Assembly (NCBI GenBank): GCA_051871515.1
Contig: JBJECY010000121.1
Location: 21,013-85,012, forward strand
Length of the DNA: 64,000 bases
Reading direction: 5' to 3'
Source: SFTJ01 sp051871515
GTDB taxonomy: Bacteria; Bacteroidota; Bacteroidia; Bacteroidales; Muribaculaceae
Positions 17,459 through 26,310 of the stretch are shown in pieces (the first letter of the stretch is position 1; each line of letters begins with the position of its first letter). A program made the position numbers and the translations under genes. A model generated the notes under the pieces. It ran no database searches. It was not told the origin of the DNA and saw only the letters and a list, made by a program, of their open reading frames with translations.

Positions 17459-19660
17459 TTAATTTCCGAGTTCGAGTTGATTTTTTACGAGGTTGTAGTA
17501 AGCGCCATGCTGGGCGGTGAGTGACTGATGATTGCCACGCTCCACAACTTTGCCGCCGTCGATAACCACTATTTGATGCGCATTTCGCACCGTGCTCAAG
17601 CGGTGGGCTATCACTACCACGGTTTTATCTTGATAGAAGTTGTCGAGGTTTTCCACTATGGCTCGTTCGCTATTGGCATCGAGCGAATTGGTTGCTTCGT
17701 CGAGGAAAATGTATTGCGGATTGCGATATACGGCGCGGGCTATGAGGATGCGCTGCTTCTGCCCGACGCTAAGTCCTGTGCCGTCGCGGCCTATGCGGGT
17801 GTTGTATTTCAGCGGCAGCGATGAAATGTAGTCGTGAATACATGCAAGCTTTGCCGCATAGGTCATTCGTTCGATATCGATATCGTTGTCGTCAACGGCA
17901 ATGTTTCGGGCTATTGATTCCGAGAAAATCACGCCGTCCTGCATCACCACGCCGCACTCATTGCGCCACCATTTTTTGTTGAGCACAGCCAAGTCAGTGT
18001 CGCCGATGTTGATTTTGCCTTGTTCCACGGGATAATAGCCCAGCAGGAGCTTCAAAAGCGTGGTTTTGCCGCTGCCGCTTGCGCCTACAATGGCGGTGAC
18101 TTTTCCGTGCGGAATATGAAGGTCGATATTACTGATAGTTTCGCTTATGGCATGAGGGTCGTAGCGGAACGACACGCCCGAGAATGTGATTCCCTTGTCA
18201 GGATTGATAATGCTCTCGGCAAGGTCAGATGAAGCGTTTTCGTCGTCGATGCGGCGCACTTCGTTGATGCGTTCGAGGCTGATGTTCACATCTTGCATCG
18301 AATAGAGCAGCGACATCAATCGCTCCACCGGGGCACTTAGTTGACCTATTATATACTGCACAGCAAGCATCATGCCTAATGTCATGCTGCCTTCGATAAC
18401 CGCGCTTGCTGCTGCCACCGTGATGACTATATTCTTCATCTCGTTGATGAAAATGCATCCGGCTTCTTGCGTTTGATTCAGACGCAGAATCTTGGTTTGA
18501 ATGGCAAAGAGGTCGGTTTGAATCTTTTTCCATTCGTCGAGGCGTCGGTTTTCGCAGTTTTGTAACTTTATTTCCTGCATAGCCGAAAGAAATTCAAAAG
18601 TCTTATTGCTATCGTTGGCTTTTTTGTCGAAAAGTTCGTAGTCGAGCACTTTGCGCCGGCGCAAGAATATTGCGAGCCATAGGGCATAGATGGCGCTTCC
18701 GACTAAAAATATGGCGAAAACGCCGATGTTGTAGAAAGCAAGAACCACCGAAAATGCCACAAACGAGAATGCTGCAAATGTGGTATTGAGCGTGTCTTGA
18801 GTGATGAATGAATTTACACGCGAGTGGTCACTCATGCGCTGAATGAGGTCGCCTGTGGCTTTAGTGTCGAAAATCGCCATAGGCAGTCGCAGCAGTTTGT
18901 CGAAGAAGTCGCATAGCAATGCGATATTGATGTTCATGCCTATTTTGAGCAAAATCCATCGCCTGACGAAATCGATGGCTGTGCGGCTAACGGTAATCAT
19001 GAGTTGAGCCAAGAGAATCAGCCCTATAAATCCCAAATCTTGGTTTTTGATGCCCACATCCACAATTTTCTGCGTCAATATGGGCAGAGCTAATTGCAGC
19101 AGGCTGCCCGCTATTAGCGCCAAAATGGTGGCAGTGAAGTGATTGCGATATTTGGATATGTAGCTCAGATAGAATCGCAATGAGCGACTATCGTCATTAT
19201 CGCCAAGACGCGATGAAGTTGCGAAAAACCGAGGCGTGGGATTGAAAAACATAGCCACACCGGCGGGTTCATTATCATCGTTGCGGCAACTTATCCAGCC
19301 TTCTTCGAATTGGCGTTGCGATATCTTGCTGATGCCTTTAGCCGGGTCGGCTATATAGTAGCGACCGTTCTTGATTTTGAAAAGCACCACAAAGTGTCGT
19401 TGCTGCCAATGCAATATGCATGGCAGAGGACAATCATTGAGGCGTTCGATGGAGAGTCGAGCGCCGGCGGCTTGCAAGCCGAGCTTTTCGGCGGCTTGAC
19501 TGATGGCGAGCATCGAGAGGCCCTCGGCAGAAGCATGGCAAATCTGCGAAATGCTGTCCACCGAGCAATTTTTGCCGAAGTGACGACAAATCATAGCCAG
19601 ACAAGCGATGCCGCACTGCATAGAGTCGCGCTGATAGATGCATTTGAAGCCGTAAGCCAT
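17459..19660 (-). CDS. C39-peptidase-containing ABC exporter of the RiPP cluster
   Basis: 733 residues with the full three-part layout of a bacteriocin-type exporter. The N-terminal C39 Cys protease (about 1-125) has Gln10, Cys16 in QRDSMQCGIAC, His89 in HWQQRHFVVL and Asp105 in DPAKG. The membrane domain (about 160-450) has several hydrophobic helices. The ATPase domain has Walker A GASGSGKTT, signature LSVGQKQR and Walker B YIFLDEATNSLD. Such proteins cut leader peptides after a double-glycine-type motif and export the mature peptide. The two precursor genes of this cluster have matching leaders ending in KAG. It is the last gene of the cluster, 18 bases after the receptor gene. No HlyD-type adaptor gene is present nearby. 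Confidence 0.95.
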   Translation of the reverse strand: MAYGFKCIYQRDSMQCGIACLAMICRHFGKNCSVDSISQICHASAEGLSMLAISQAAEKLGLQAAGARLSIERLNDCPLPCILHWQQRHFVVLFKIKNGRYYIADPAKGISKISQRQFEEGWISCRNDDNEPAGVAMFFNPTPRFFATSSRLGDNDDSRSLRFYLSYISKYRNHFTATILALIAGSLLQLALPILTQKIVDVGIKNQDLGFIGLILLAQLMITVSRTAIDFVRRWILLKIGMNINIALLCDFFDKLLRLPMAIFDTKATGDLIQRMSDHSRVNSFITQDTLNTTFAAFSFVAFSVVLAFYNIGVFAIFLVGSAIYALWLAIFLRRRKVLDYELFDKKANDSNKTFEFLSAMQEIKLQNCENRRLDEWKKIQTDLFAIQTKILRLNQTQEAGCIFINEMKNIVITVAAASAVIEGSMTLGMMLAVQYIIGQLSAPVERLMSLLYSMQDVNISLERINEVRRIDDENASSDLAESIINPDKGITFSGVSFRYDPHAISETISNIDLHIPHGKVTAIVGASGSGKTTLLKLLLGYYPVEQGKINIGDTDLAVLNKKWWRNECGVVMQDGVIFSESIARNIAVDDNDIDIERMTYAAKLACIHDYISSLPLKYNTRIGRDGTGLSVGQKQRILIARAVYRNPQYIFLDEATNSLDANSERAIVENLDNFYQDKTVVVIAHRLSTVRNAHQIVVIDGGKVVERGNHQSLTAQHGAYYNLVKNQLELGN

Positions 19661-19678
19661 AATCGTGTGGTAGAGGTG

Positions 19679-21979
19679 TTAGAAACGAGGCTTTTCGTTG
19701 TTGCCGGCGCCTTTTCCTTTATATTTACTCTTGGTGGTGTTGAACATATATCTCACCGAACATTCTATGCCGCGGGTATTGACATATTTTTCGAGATAGA
19801 TGTCGCGGCAGTCGCTGTAGATGGTGTTATAGCTCTTGCGTGCGGTATTGAATATGTCGTTAACCGAGAGTTTTGCTTGCCAATGACGGTTGAACACTTT
19901 GGTAATGCCCGCGTTGATTGACCAAGTGTGGCCCATATCGATGTTTTCGGCTTCACCGCAGGTGCGCCAAGTGAGCGAAGCTTCGAGCTTCAGGTTGCGA
20001 GGCAATGCCACGATGTTTTTCCACTGAACCATGCCGATAGGGTTGTTCATGTTGCGAACCGTGCCGCAGTAGTCGATTTTATAGAACTGCGCCATAATAC
20101 CCGCGGTAAGCACGGTGAAATAGTTGCCGAATTGAGGCATATAGGTTACGAAGGCTTGCAGTTCGTGCAAATCGTGCGATGAGTTTTCCTTGCGCAGCAG
20201 GGTGATATTGGAGTTGTCGCCGTATTGCGAGATTTCTGATATTATCTTGCCGTCGGTCAGGCCGTAGTTAGCCATAATCATAAATTGTCCGAAGCGGTAG
20301 TTGGCGCTGATGTTATGGCTGTACTCCGACTTAAGCAGCGGGTTGCCGCTTTGATATAAATAACGGTTTACATAGTAGATGCTGCTGCTAAGTTGAGAGT
20401 AGAGAGGGCGTTTGTATTTGCGAGAATAGCTGAGTTGGAGCATATTTTTGCCTATAGGAAGCACGAGTGTGGCTGAAGGCAGCACCTTATTGTAGGTTTT
20501 CGACTGCTCGGGAATGTAGGTGCCAAACTCGTGGTACCGGCTTTCAATGTGCTCGTAGCGCAAGCCTAATTGCAGTGTAACTTTGCCGAGGCGCTGAGCA
20601 GTCTGGGCATAGATGCCGGCGTTGCGTTCGTCAAGCACGAGCTGATTGTCGTCGAGCAAGTGTTCAGGATTGAAAAAATCGTCGTTTCGTCGGCTGTCGA
20701 TATATTCGGCACCTAAGCTGAAGTTACCTTTAAGCCAAGGGTGCGAAGCATGAGCTTCGGCAGCAAACATACGCGAATCGACGTTCGATTCGGTGTTGAG
20801 GCGAAGCTTTTCGGAGTCATTGATGAGTTCGTCGCTCAAGATGTCGTCGTCGGAGTATTTCCACAGCAAGTCGAAAGCTGCGTCGAAGGTCCATTTGCCA
20901 TATTTGGCAGTGTAGTATCCGTCAACGGTGTGTGAAGTGAGATGAGAGTTTGTGCTCTGGTCGATGATGCTCGACTCGTTGAGGATATTGTCGATGTAGA
21001 TGTTTCCGGTGTAGATGGTGTTTTTGTCGGAAGGTTGGCTTGTGAGTTTGTAGTACACACCGGTAGAGCTGGTGTTTGAAATGGTGTAGTCTGCACCTAA
21101 TTGAGCGTCATAAATCTGCGATTTGCCCTCCGATTCGAGGTCTATTTCTTGGCGGAAGCTTGATTGTAGCCAAGAGTTTTGCACATTAGTGCTGTGACCT
21201 TTCGATTTGTTGTAACCATATTTCAGGTTGCTGAAAATGTCGAGGTTCCCGGTGCGATAGTTAAGGCTATGGTCGTTGCCGCCATACACAAAGTCGCGAT
21301 AACCTATTCGTGCGGTATTGTCGATGGCAAAACCTTCGCCGGGGTCGCGGTCGGCGCTGATGCGAATCACGGCATTAACCGATGAGTCGTAGCGAGCTCC
21401 GGGATTGGTTACCAGTTCTATCTTCTTAATTTTATTCGATTTCAGCATATCGAGCTCGGTGTAGCTGCGCATCTTTCTGCCGTTGATATAGAACGTGGGA
21501 GCGCCCTTGCCGAGCACTTCGATGCCGCCCTGAATGCTGATAATGCCCGGGAGGTAGCCAAGTACATCTTTAGCAGTGCCTATGTTTTGAAGAATGGTGC
21601 CTCGAATGTTGGTAACAATGGCGTCGCCCTCGATTCGAGATAATGGTTTGGCGGCTTTCACTTGCACCTCGCTAAGCATAATGGTGTCGGGCGAGAGCAC
21701 TATGCGCATATTGGCGTTTGCCACCTTGCCCATATAGGGAGTAAAACCGGTGCTCCACACCTTAATCAAGTTTTGGCTGTTAGCCGCGATGTTGAAAGAG
21801 CCGTTGTCGTGAGTCAGAGTGCCTGCAATGATAGTAGAGTCGGCAGGATTGAGGATTGCTACGTTGGCGAAAGGCACTGCTTCGCCGTTTGTGGTTACCA
21901 CTGTGCCGTGCAAAGTCTGTGCTGATAGTGTGCCAAAGATGCCGGCAATAAATATGATTATGGTTGCAAATATTTTCAT
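19679..21979 (-). CDS. TonB-dependent-receptor-like outer-membrane protein of the RiPP cluster
   Basis: 766 residues with a signal peptide (ending near LSAQ). A carboxypeptidase-D regulatory-like beta-sandwich follows (LHGTVVTTNGEAVPFANVAI, about 23-95). The plug domain (about 105-195) has VLGYLPGI, GAPTFYINGRKMR and KKIELVTNPGARYD. The rest is a long beta-barrel ending in a typical aromatic strand region (CSVRYMFNTTKSK). The layout matches the outer-membrane beta-barrel family of Bacteroidota, shorter than SusC. Between a maturase and an exporter gene it most likely moves the peptide, or peptide loaded with a ligand, across the outer membrane. Direction of transport is unknown. No SusD partner is present. 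Confidence 0.88.
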   Translation of the reverse strand: MKIFATIIIFIAGIFGTLSAQTLHGTVVTTNGEAVPFANVAILNPADSTIIAGTLTHDNGSFNIAANSQNLIKVWSTGFTPYMGKVANANMRIVLSPDTIMLSEVQVKAAKPLSRIEGDAIVTNIRGTILQNIGTAKDVLGYLPGIISIQGGIEVLGKGAPTFYINGRKMRSYTELDMLKSNKIKKIELVTNPGARYDSSVNAVIRISADRDPGEGFAIDNTARIGYRDFVYGGNDHSLNYRTGNLDIFSNLKYGYNKSKGHSTNVQNSWLQSSFRQEIDLESEGKSQIYDAQLGADYTISNTSSTGVYYKLTSQPSDKNTIYTGNIYIDNILNESSIIDQSTNSHLTSHTVDGYYTAKYGKWTFDAAFDLLWKYSDDDILSDELINDSEKLRLNTESNVDSRMFAAEAHASHPWLKGNFSLGAEYIDSRRNDDFFNPEHLLDDNQLVLDERNAGIYAQTAQRLGKVTLQLGLRYEHIESRYHEFGTYIPEQSKTYNKVLPSATLVLPIGKNMLQLSYSRKYKRPLYSQLSSSIYYVNRYLYQSGNPLLKSEYSHNISANYRFGQFMIMANYGLTDGKIISEISQYGDNSNITLLRKENSSHDLHELQAFVTYMPQFGNYFTVLTAGIMAQFYKIDYCGTVRNMNNPIGMVQWKNIVALPRNLKLEASLTWRTCGEAENIDMGHTWSINAGITKVFNRHWQAKLSVNDIFNTARKSYNTIYSDCRDIYLEKYVNTRGIECSVRYMFNTTKSKYKGKGAGNNEKPRF

Positions 21980-22042
21980 AACTGAGATTAGAACTTTGAA
22001 AAGTGGATTTTTGGATAAGCCACTAATGATTGAAGCGATATA

Positions 22043-23530
22043 TCATTGAGCAAAAGGACAATTTACGTCGGGGTAATACCAGCGACTGTTGCCGTATTTT
22101 TTTACTATTTCGCGGTAGCACACTTGGCGCAAATTGCGGCAATTGTCGAATCGGGCGCAAGAGTGGCAGAGAGAGTCGGCAGGTATTTGGTCCTGCTGGA
22201 TAAAGAACAGCGACTTGGCTTTCTCGGAATTCCATATTTCGGCAATAGAATTCTTGCATACATCGCCTATGATGAATTGCGGATTCCAGTAGAGCTGTTC
22301 GCACATTGTAACTTTGCCGTCGGGCAGTATGTAAAGAGCAGAGAAAAGTCCGCTGCAGAAAGTGCGATTGCTGAAAAATGCTTCTTCGGCAGTTTTGCCT
22401 TGATTGTTATCGCTATTCTCGGTAACCGTTTCGGTAGAAACATCGGGCATAGGAGTGCGGATGTTGAAATCAGCTTCCGGTTTTAGCGAATTGAGATAAG
22501 CCGATATGGTGGAGAGGTTGTGGTCGCTGACTTCGATTTCGGAATAAGGGCGGCGAGGGTAGAGCGTAGGGTCGCCTTTCACTATGTGCCAATCGATGAC
22601 GTTAGGCAGAGTGCAAAGCACATCGTAGATTGATTTCATGTCATCGACGGCACCGTTGTGGCGAGTTACTACCGAATGAACCATCACGGGAATATGGTTT
22701 TCATTGAGCAATCGTAGCGTATCAATCATTTGCTGAGCATAGCCCTTCTTCACACCGAGTGATTGGATAAGATGCTCCTCGATAAGCGTGTCGAGTGAAA
22801 TCTGTATATCTTTGATTCTTAGTTCGGCAAGGGTGCCTACGATATCGGTAGAGAGAGGCATTTTGGTGGAGAGGTAAGGGCTATAGCCGAGTTTTGAGAG
22901 TTCGGAGAGCACTTCTTTCCAATGCTTATATAGAAAAAATTCACCGCCGATGACGTCGAATGTGTTAACATGCAGTTTTTTTGCTTCGTGAATGATTTGC
23001 AAGATTCGTTCAAGCGGAATGGAGCAGTTGGCTACACGCGATTTGTCTTGATAGCAATATACGCAGTCGGTGAGGCACACATTATTAACCATCAGAGTGA
23101 GAGTAGAAGGCGTGAAGTGACGCTTCATAGTAACATCGGCATTATCGTAATCGAATATCTCGGCATCGTATCGTTTTTCGTGCTGCGGAGTGCTACTCGA
23201 CACAATGGTGCGAGGCGGAAAAGATGATATTCCGTCTTTGCTCTTTAGATATACTTGATTAGGGTTATCGATAAGCCGTTCGATGAAATCGGCTACCAGT
23301 TTTTGCTCTACGCCAAGATAGTTGGCGGCATTTTTTATGCACTGATTTTTCTCGCCACCATCTACAAAGCTTAGTATCATAGCATAAATTGGATGAACTG
23401 CATTGGTAAATGAGTCATCTATACCGTCTAATAGATTTCTTCCAACCCATCTTGCCAAAATCAATGCTCTTCCGTCATCGGGCTTGAGCGTATAAAGTGG
23501 GTTGAAAGAAATATATTTGATATCGTTCAT
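22043..23530 (-). CDS. Radical SAM/SPASM peptide maturase
   Basis: 495 residues. The radical SAM cluster motif is C152-x3-C156-x2-C159 in VCLTDCVYCYQDKS. A SPASM domain follows from about 390, with FCSGLFSALYILPDGKVTMC, then CHSCARFDNC, a further Cys in LRQVC, and a final Cys at VNCPF. These ligate auxiliary iron-sulfur clusters. The first 110 residues have the size and hydrophobic pattern of a PqqD-like peptide-recognition domain, which is inference. SPASM enzymes of this type install thioether or other crosslinks in ribosomal peptides. It sits 21 bases after a Cys-rich precursor gene, so the Cys-rich core is the expected substrate. Confidence 0.93.
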   Translation of the reverse strand: MNDIKYISFNPLYTLKPDDGRALILARWVGRNLLDGIDDSFTNAVHPIYAMILSFVDGGEKNQCIKNAANYLGVEQKLVADFIERLIDNPNQVYLKSKDGISSFPPRTIVSSSTPQHEKRYDAEIFDYDNADVTMKRHFTPSTLTLMVNNVCLTDCVYCYQDKSRVANCSIPLERILQIIHEAKKLHVNTFDVIGGEFFLYKHWKEVLSELSKLGYSPYLSTKMPLSTDIVGTLAELRIKDIQISLDTLIEEHLIQSLGVKKGYAQQMIDTLRLLNENHIPVMVHSVVTRHNGAVDDMKSIYDVLCTLPNVIDWHIVKGDPTLYPRRPYSEIEVSDHNLSTISAYLNSLKPEADFNIRTPMPDVSTETVTENSDNNQGKTAEEAFFSNRTFCSGLFSALYILPDGKVTMCEQLYWNPQFIIGDVCKNSIAEIWNSEKAKSLFFIQQDQIPADSLCHSCARFDNCRNLRQVCYREIVKKYGNSRWYYPDVNCPFAQ

Positions 23531-23551
23531 TTCGTATCTTAATACTAAAAA

Positions 23552-23761
23552 TTATGGAATAATTATAACATCCATCACGACTGAAGTACATACTTTACAA
23601 GTGGTGCAAGCTGTGCAATTGGTGCATAATGCGCAATCAATTGCGCAAGCAGTACATTCTACACCAATAGGTGGTGTTTTGTCGCCGGCTTTAATCTCAT
23701 AAAGTTCGGAATTGCTCAGTAACTCTTTTGCTTTGATTGAATAATCTTGTCTTGTTTTCAT
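23552..23761 (-). CDS. Cys-rich RiPP precursor peptide 1
   Basis: 69 residues. Residues 13-26 read ELLSNSELYEIKAG, shared almost exactly with the second precursor, and form a leader ending in a double-glycine-like AG suited to C39 cleavage. The predicted core (27-69) holds eight Cys at 36, 39, 43, 46, 49, 52, 55 and 58, that is CxxC, a three-residue step, then CxxC repeated. It ends in a hydrophobic tail (VVMDVIIIP). It has its own promoter and lies directly before the maturase gene. The spacers are small or polar (T, A, N, L, V), as in crosslinked or metal-binding peptides. No close described family is recognised with certainty. Confidence 0.9.
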   Translation of the reverse strand: MKTRQDYSIKAKELLSNSELYEIKAGDKTPPIGVECTACAIDCALCTNCTACTTCKVCTSVVMDVIIIP

Positions 23762-23804
23762 GATTTTGAAATTTGTTTGATTTTTGAATTGTAAAAGTTG
23801 TTTA

Positions 23805-23835
23805 CAAATCTAAGTCAGATTTGTTATAAAAACAA
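23805..23835 (-). promoter_or_regulatory. Internal promoter in front of precursor 1
   Basis: On the minus strand TTG (23833-23835) and TAGATTTG (23805-23812) are exactly 20 bases apart. The -7 element sits inside a 7-bp inverted repeat, ACAAATC/GATTTGT (23804-23824), which could be a regulator site or a small hairpin. Confidence 0.6.
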
Positions 23836-23888
23836 TACAGAATGTACAATTGAGCACAGCTTGACCACTATTTGCGAGTATTTGAATA

Positions 23889-24083
23889 TTATTTTCGCCG
23901 AAAAATGTTCTTGACATTTGTGGTGCATACAGTGCATTGAGGAGGACAGATAAGACATTGTGTGCATATGCGAGAGCACTCATTATCTATTTTAAGATTC
24001 TGCTTTCCTGCCTTAATTTCATATAGTTCCGAAGAACTGAGTAGCTCATGAGCATCGTTAGAGAGTTCCTGAAGGTGTTTCAT
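23889..24083 (-). CDS. Cys-rich RiPP precursor peptide 2
   Basis: 64 residues, first gene of the cluster. The leader reads ELLSSSELYEIKAG at residues 13-26, one residue different from precursor 1. The core has six Cys at 36, 40, 43, 46, 50 and 53, with a PP pair in the middle (LICPPQC), and ends in a basic tail (FRRK). The first core Cys falls at position 36 in both peptides, preceded by Glu. The rest of the core differs, as expected when leader and enzyme-contact positions are constrained and the product varies. Confidence 0.88.
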   Translation of the reverse strand: MKHLQELSNDAHELLSSSELYEIKAGKQNLKIDNECSRICTQCLICPPQCTVCTTNVKNIFRRK

Positions 24084-24154
24084 AATAGTGATTTAGTTGT
24101 TTAGTTGATTCTATGTTATTGCAACTGCTGTTGCAGAAGTGCGTTGCTTCATTA

Positions 24155-24162
24155 CAAAGGTA
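24155..24162 (-). promoter_or_regulatory. Promoter -7 element of the RiPP cluster
   Basis: TACCTTTG on the minus strand matches TAnnTTTG, about 70 bases upstream of precursor 2. No clear -33 TTG is seen at the expected distance. A small inverted repeat (GCAAC/GTTGC at 24121-24134) lies in the leader. Confidence 0.55.
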
Positions 24163-24262
24163 ATAATTATTCTGATAGAAAAAAATAGTGTTAAAAGAAA
24201 TTTTAGTGAAAGTGGAGTTTTTGCTCATATTAATGTTAAGAACCATAGGTGGTCGAGTGTGT

Positions 24263-26209
24263 CTATTCGTTTACAACAAAGTTACGAATTTGACATTGAG
24301 TGTGGTTGCCTTTAGCTACTTTAAGGCGCAGCGTGTGGTTGCCTTGAGGCAGCTGGTCGTCGAAGATATAGACCCAGGGAATGTAGAGCCATTGACTCCA
24401 TTGAGTGAGAGTGTTGAGTGTCTTGGTTGGAGCTCCGTCGATGCTGTATTCAAGCACGGCGGCTTGCGGTCCGCAGGTGCAGAAGATACCCACGGCAGTG
24501 CCTGTGAAATTGAAGGTGAGCCAAGCCCCTGCTTTGTGGGTCACGAGCATGGGCACGTCAACAAAGCCTTTGCGTTTTTCAAGCTCGTCGTTGGGATGCC
24601 AGTTGGGGTCGATGGACCAACCATGCAGATTTGTTGCTTGGTTGATGTCAACAAATGTGCCGTTGCAGTAGCTGAAATCGTCGAGTTTATCGGGCGGCAA
24701 CTGAGTTGATGCCTCGGGCTGTTTCAACGATTCGCCGCTCCATTCCATATCAAAAAGGCGGTTGATAGCTGCGGCATAGTATTTGTGACCGGCTGGAGCC
24801 GGGTGAGTGCCACCAAACGTTTGCCAAGTGAGTTCACCAAGGCGCATGCGCAACGCTATCTCTTCGGCAAGGTTGATTGAGGGAATGTTATAGTGGTTTG
24901 CCACGCGTTCGTGATTGAGAATCACGTCGGGCTGTTCGCCGCGATTGAGCATGTCAATAAAAGGGTCGTAGATGAAATGCAGCATCACAATGTCCATATT
25001 GGGGGCAGCGGAGAGTGCGTGGCGCACAATGCCTTCCATGCCGCGAGTTTGGGCAATGTAGTTAAATCCGTTGCCGTGGTCGTTTACGGCGGCTTCAACA
25101 AACATCAAGTCGGGGGTGCCCTTTTGCAGCACGTCGTTCGTGAGGCGGAAAGAATGAGGTGTGGTGCCCGTTGACGATATGCCGGCATCAATAAAGGTGA
25201 ATTGTGTATCGGGGAAGCGTTGTTTTAAATCGTCCTGAATCATGTTGCGCCAACCGTTCATCTCGGTGATTGACCCGCCTAAAAATGCCACGCAGCCTTT
25301 TTTCTCCTGCGAGAATTTGCGGTAAGAGTGCAGTAGGTTTTTGCGGCGAGTGATGCGCTGTTTTTCTTGATAAGCCGGTTGGTTGCGCACAATGAAATCT
25401 GATACCGGAGCAGGGTCGGTGAGGCTATGAGGATGATGTTCGCACTCAGGTTTTACTATTATCTCCACCAATCCGCCCAATTGGCGATAACGCTCGGCAA
25501 GCACCTTCATGTTTTCGTCGTAGGGCACCACGGTGTCGCTGCCGCCGCACACCGAGATGATGGGAATGTTGGCTTGCGCCAGTGGTTGTAATTCATCGAA
25601 TGGGTTGTGGCAGAATGTCTTGGCATCATCTTCGGTAATGCCCCATTCGTGCAGAAAGTCGTTGAACAAATCGGGGCGGCTTTTGCCGGGCCAGCTGAAC
25701 ACATTGCATACCGGAGCATCGGCATAGATGCATGCCACCTTTTGCGGATTAGCCGCCGCCCAACGAAACACAAACAAGCCACCGCGGCTGAAACCTTCGA
25801 GCGTCACCTTGGGCGACAGCTGATAGTTGCGGCACATGGCTTCATAGAATTGGGTGCCCAGTTGCAGCGACCGCGGGCTGCCATAGAGGTGGGTGAGGTC
25901 GTAGTAAACCACATGAAAGCCGCGATTGAGCAGGTCGATGTCAACAGCCGGAAATGCCCCGAAGAATGCCGGTCGCCAAATCCAGGGGCGACCCTCGGCA
26001 GCCTGATGCGGTTCCACAACAATGGCTTCACGGTCAAGAAAGGTGAAATCGCTGCGATTGAAGCCTTGCCATTGGCTTTGGGCGACGTTGGCAAACTGCT
26101 CACTGGCAGCGGTTGAAGCGGTGACCGGCAACGGGTTTTGAGCCGTTGAGTTGAAACACATTGCGCTTGCTGCTACAAAGATTGAGATGAATGATGCTTT
26201 CAGTTTCAT
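24263..26209 (-). CDS. Two-domain esterase: alpha/beta hydrolase plus SGNH hydrolase
   Basis: The start at 26209 gives a proper signal peptide (KLKASFISIFVAASAMC, cleavage near TAQN), so it is preferred over the Met six codons upstream. The N-terminal half is an alpha/beta hydrolase with nucleophile motif GFSRGG and a late DTVVPYDENM and ECEHHPHS region. The C-terminal half is an SGNH/GDSL domain with the Ser block FLGGSIT, an Asn block VEAAVNDHG, and the His block GTHPAPAGHKYY. A final beta-sandwich follows. Both halves look catalytically competent. Such enzymes in gut Bacteroidales de-esterify acetylated or feruloylated polysaccharides in the periplasm. The substrate is unknown. Confidence 0.85.
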   Translation of the reverse strand: MKLKASFISIFVAASAMCFNSTAQNPLPVTASTAASEQFANVAQSQWQGFNRSDFTFLDREAIVVEPHQAAEGRPWIWRPAFFGAFPAVDIDLLNRGFHVVYYDLTHLYGSPRSLQLGTQFYEAMCRNYQLSPKVTLEGFSRGGLFVFRWAAANPQKVACIYADAPVCNVFSWPGKSRPDLFNDFLHEWGITEDDAKTFCHNPFDELQPLAQANIPIISVCGGSDTVVPYDENMKVLAERYRQLGGLVEIIVKPECEHHPHSLTDPAPVSDFIVRNQPAYQEKQRITRRKNLLHSYRKFSQEKKGCVAFLGGSITEMNGWRNMIQDDLKQRFPDTQFTFIDAGISSTGTTPHSFRLTNDVLQKGTPDLMFVEAAVNDHGNGFNYIAQTRGMEGIVRHALSAAPNMDIVMLHFIYDPFIDMLNRGEQPDVILNHERVANHYNIPSINLAEEIALRMRLGELTWQTFGGTHPAPAGHKYYAAAINRLFDMEWSGESLKQPEASTQLPPDKLDDFSYCNGTFVDINQATNLHGWSIDPNWHPNDELEKRKGFVDVPMLVTHKAGAWLTFNFTGTAVGIFCTCGPQAAVLEYSIDGAPTKTLNTLTQWSQWLYIPWVYIFDDQLPQGNHTLRLKVAKGNHTQCQIRNFVVNE

Positions 26210-26310
26210 GGGTGCTACATTAATCATTACGTTGGGGTTTTCTTTAGGCTTTGATAGGAGCAGATTGAGCGCGCAGTTTCTTGTATGCTTGAGCTATTGA
26301 GCCGCAATGC

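Noticed and set aside
17411..17480. Inverted repeat GAACTCG/CGAGTTC between the GH3 and exporter genes as a transposon end
   Set aside because: Only seven bases, overlapping the exporter's end, with no transposase or target duplication; at most a weak terminator.
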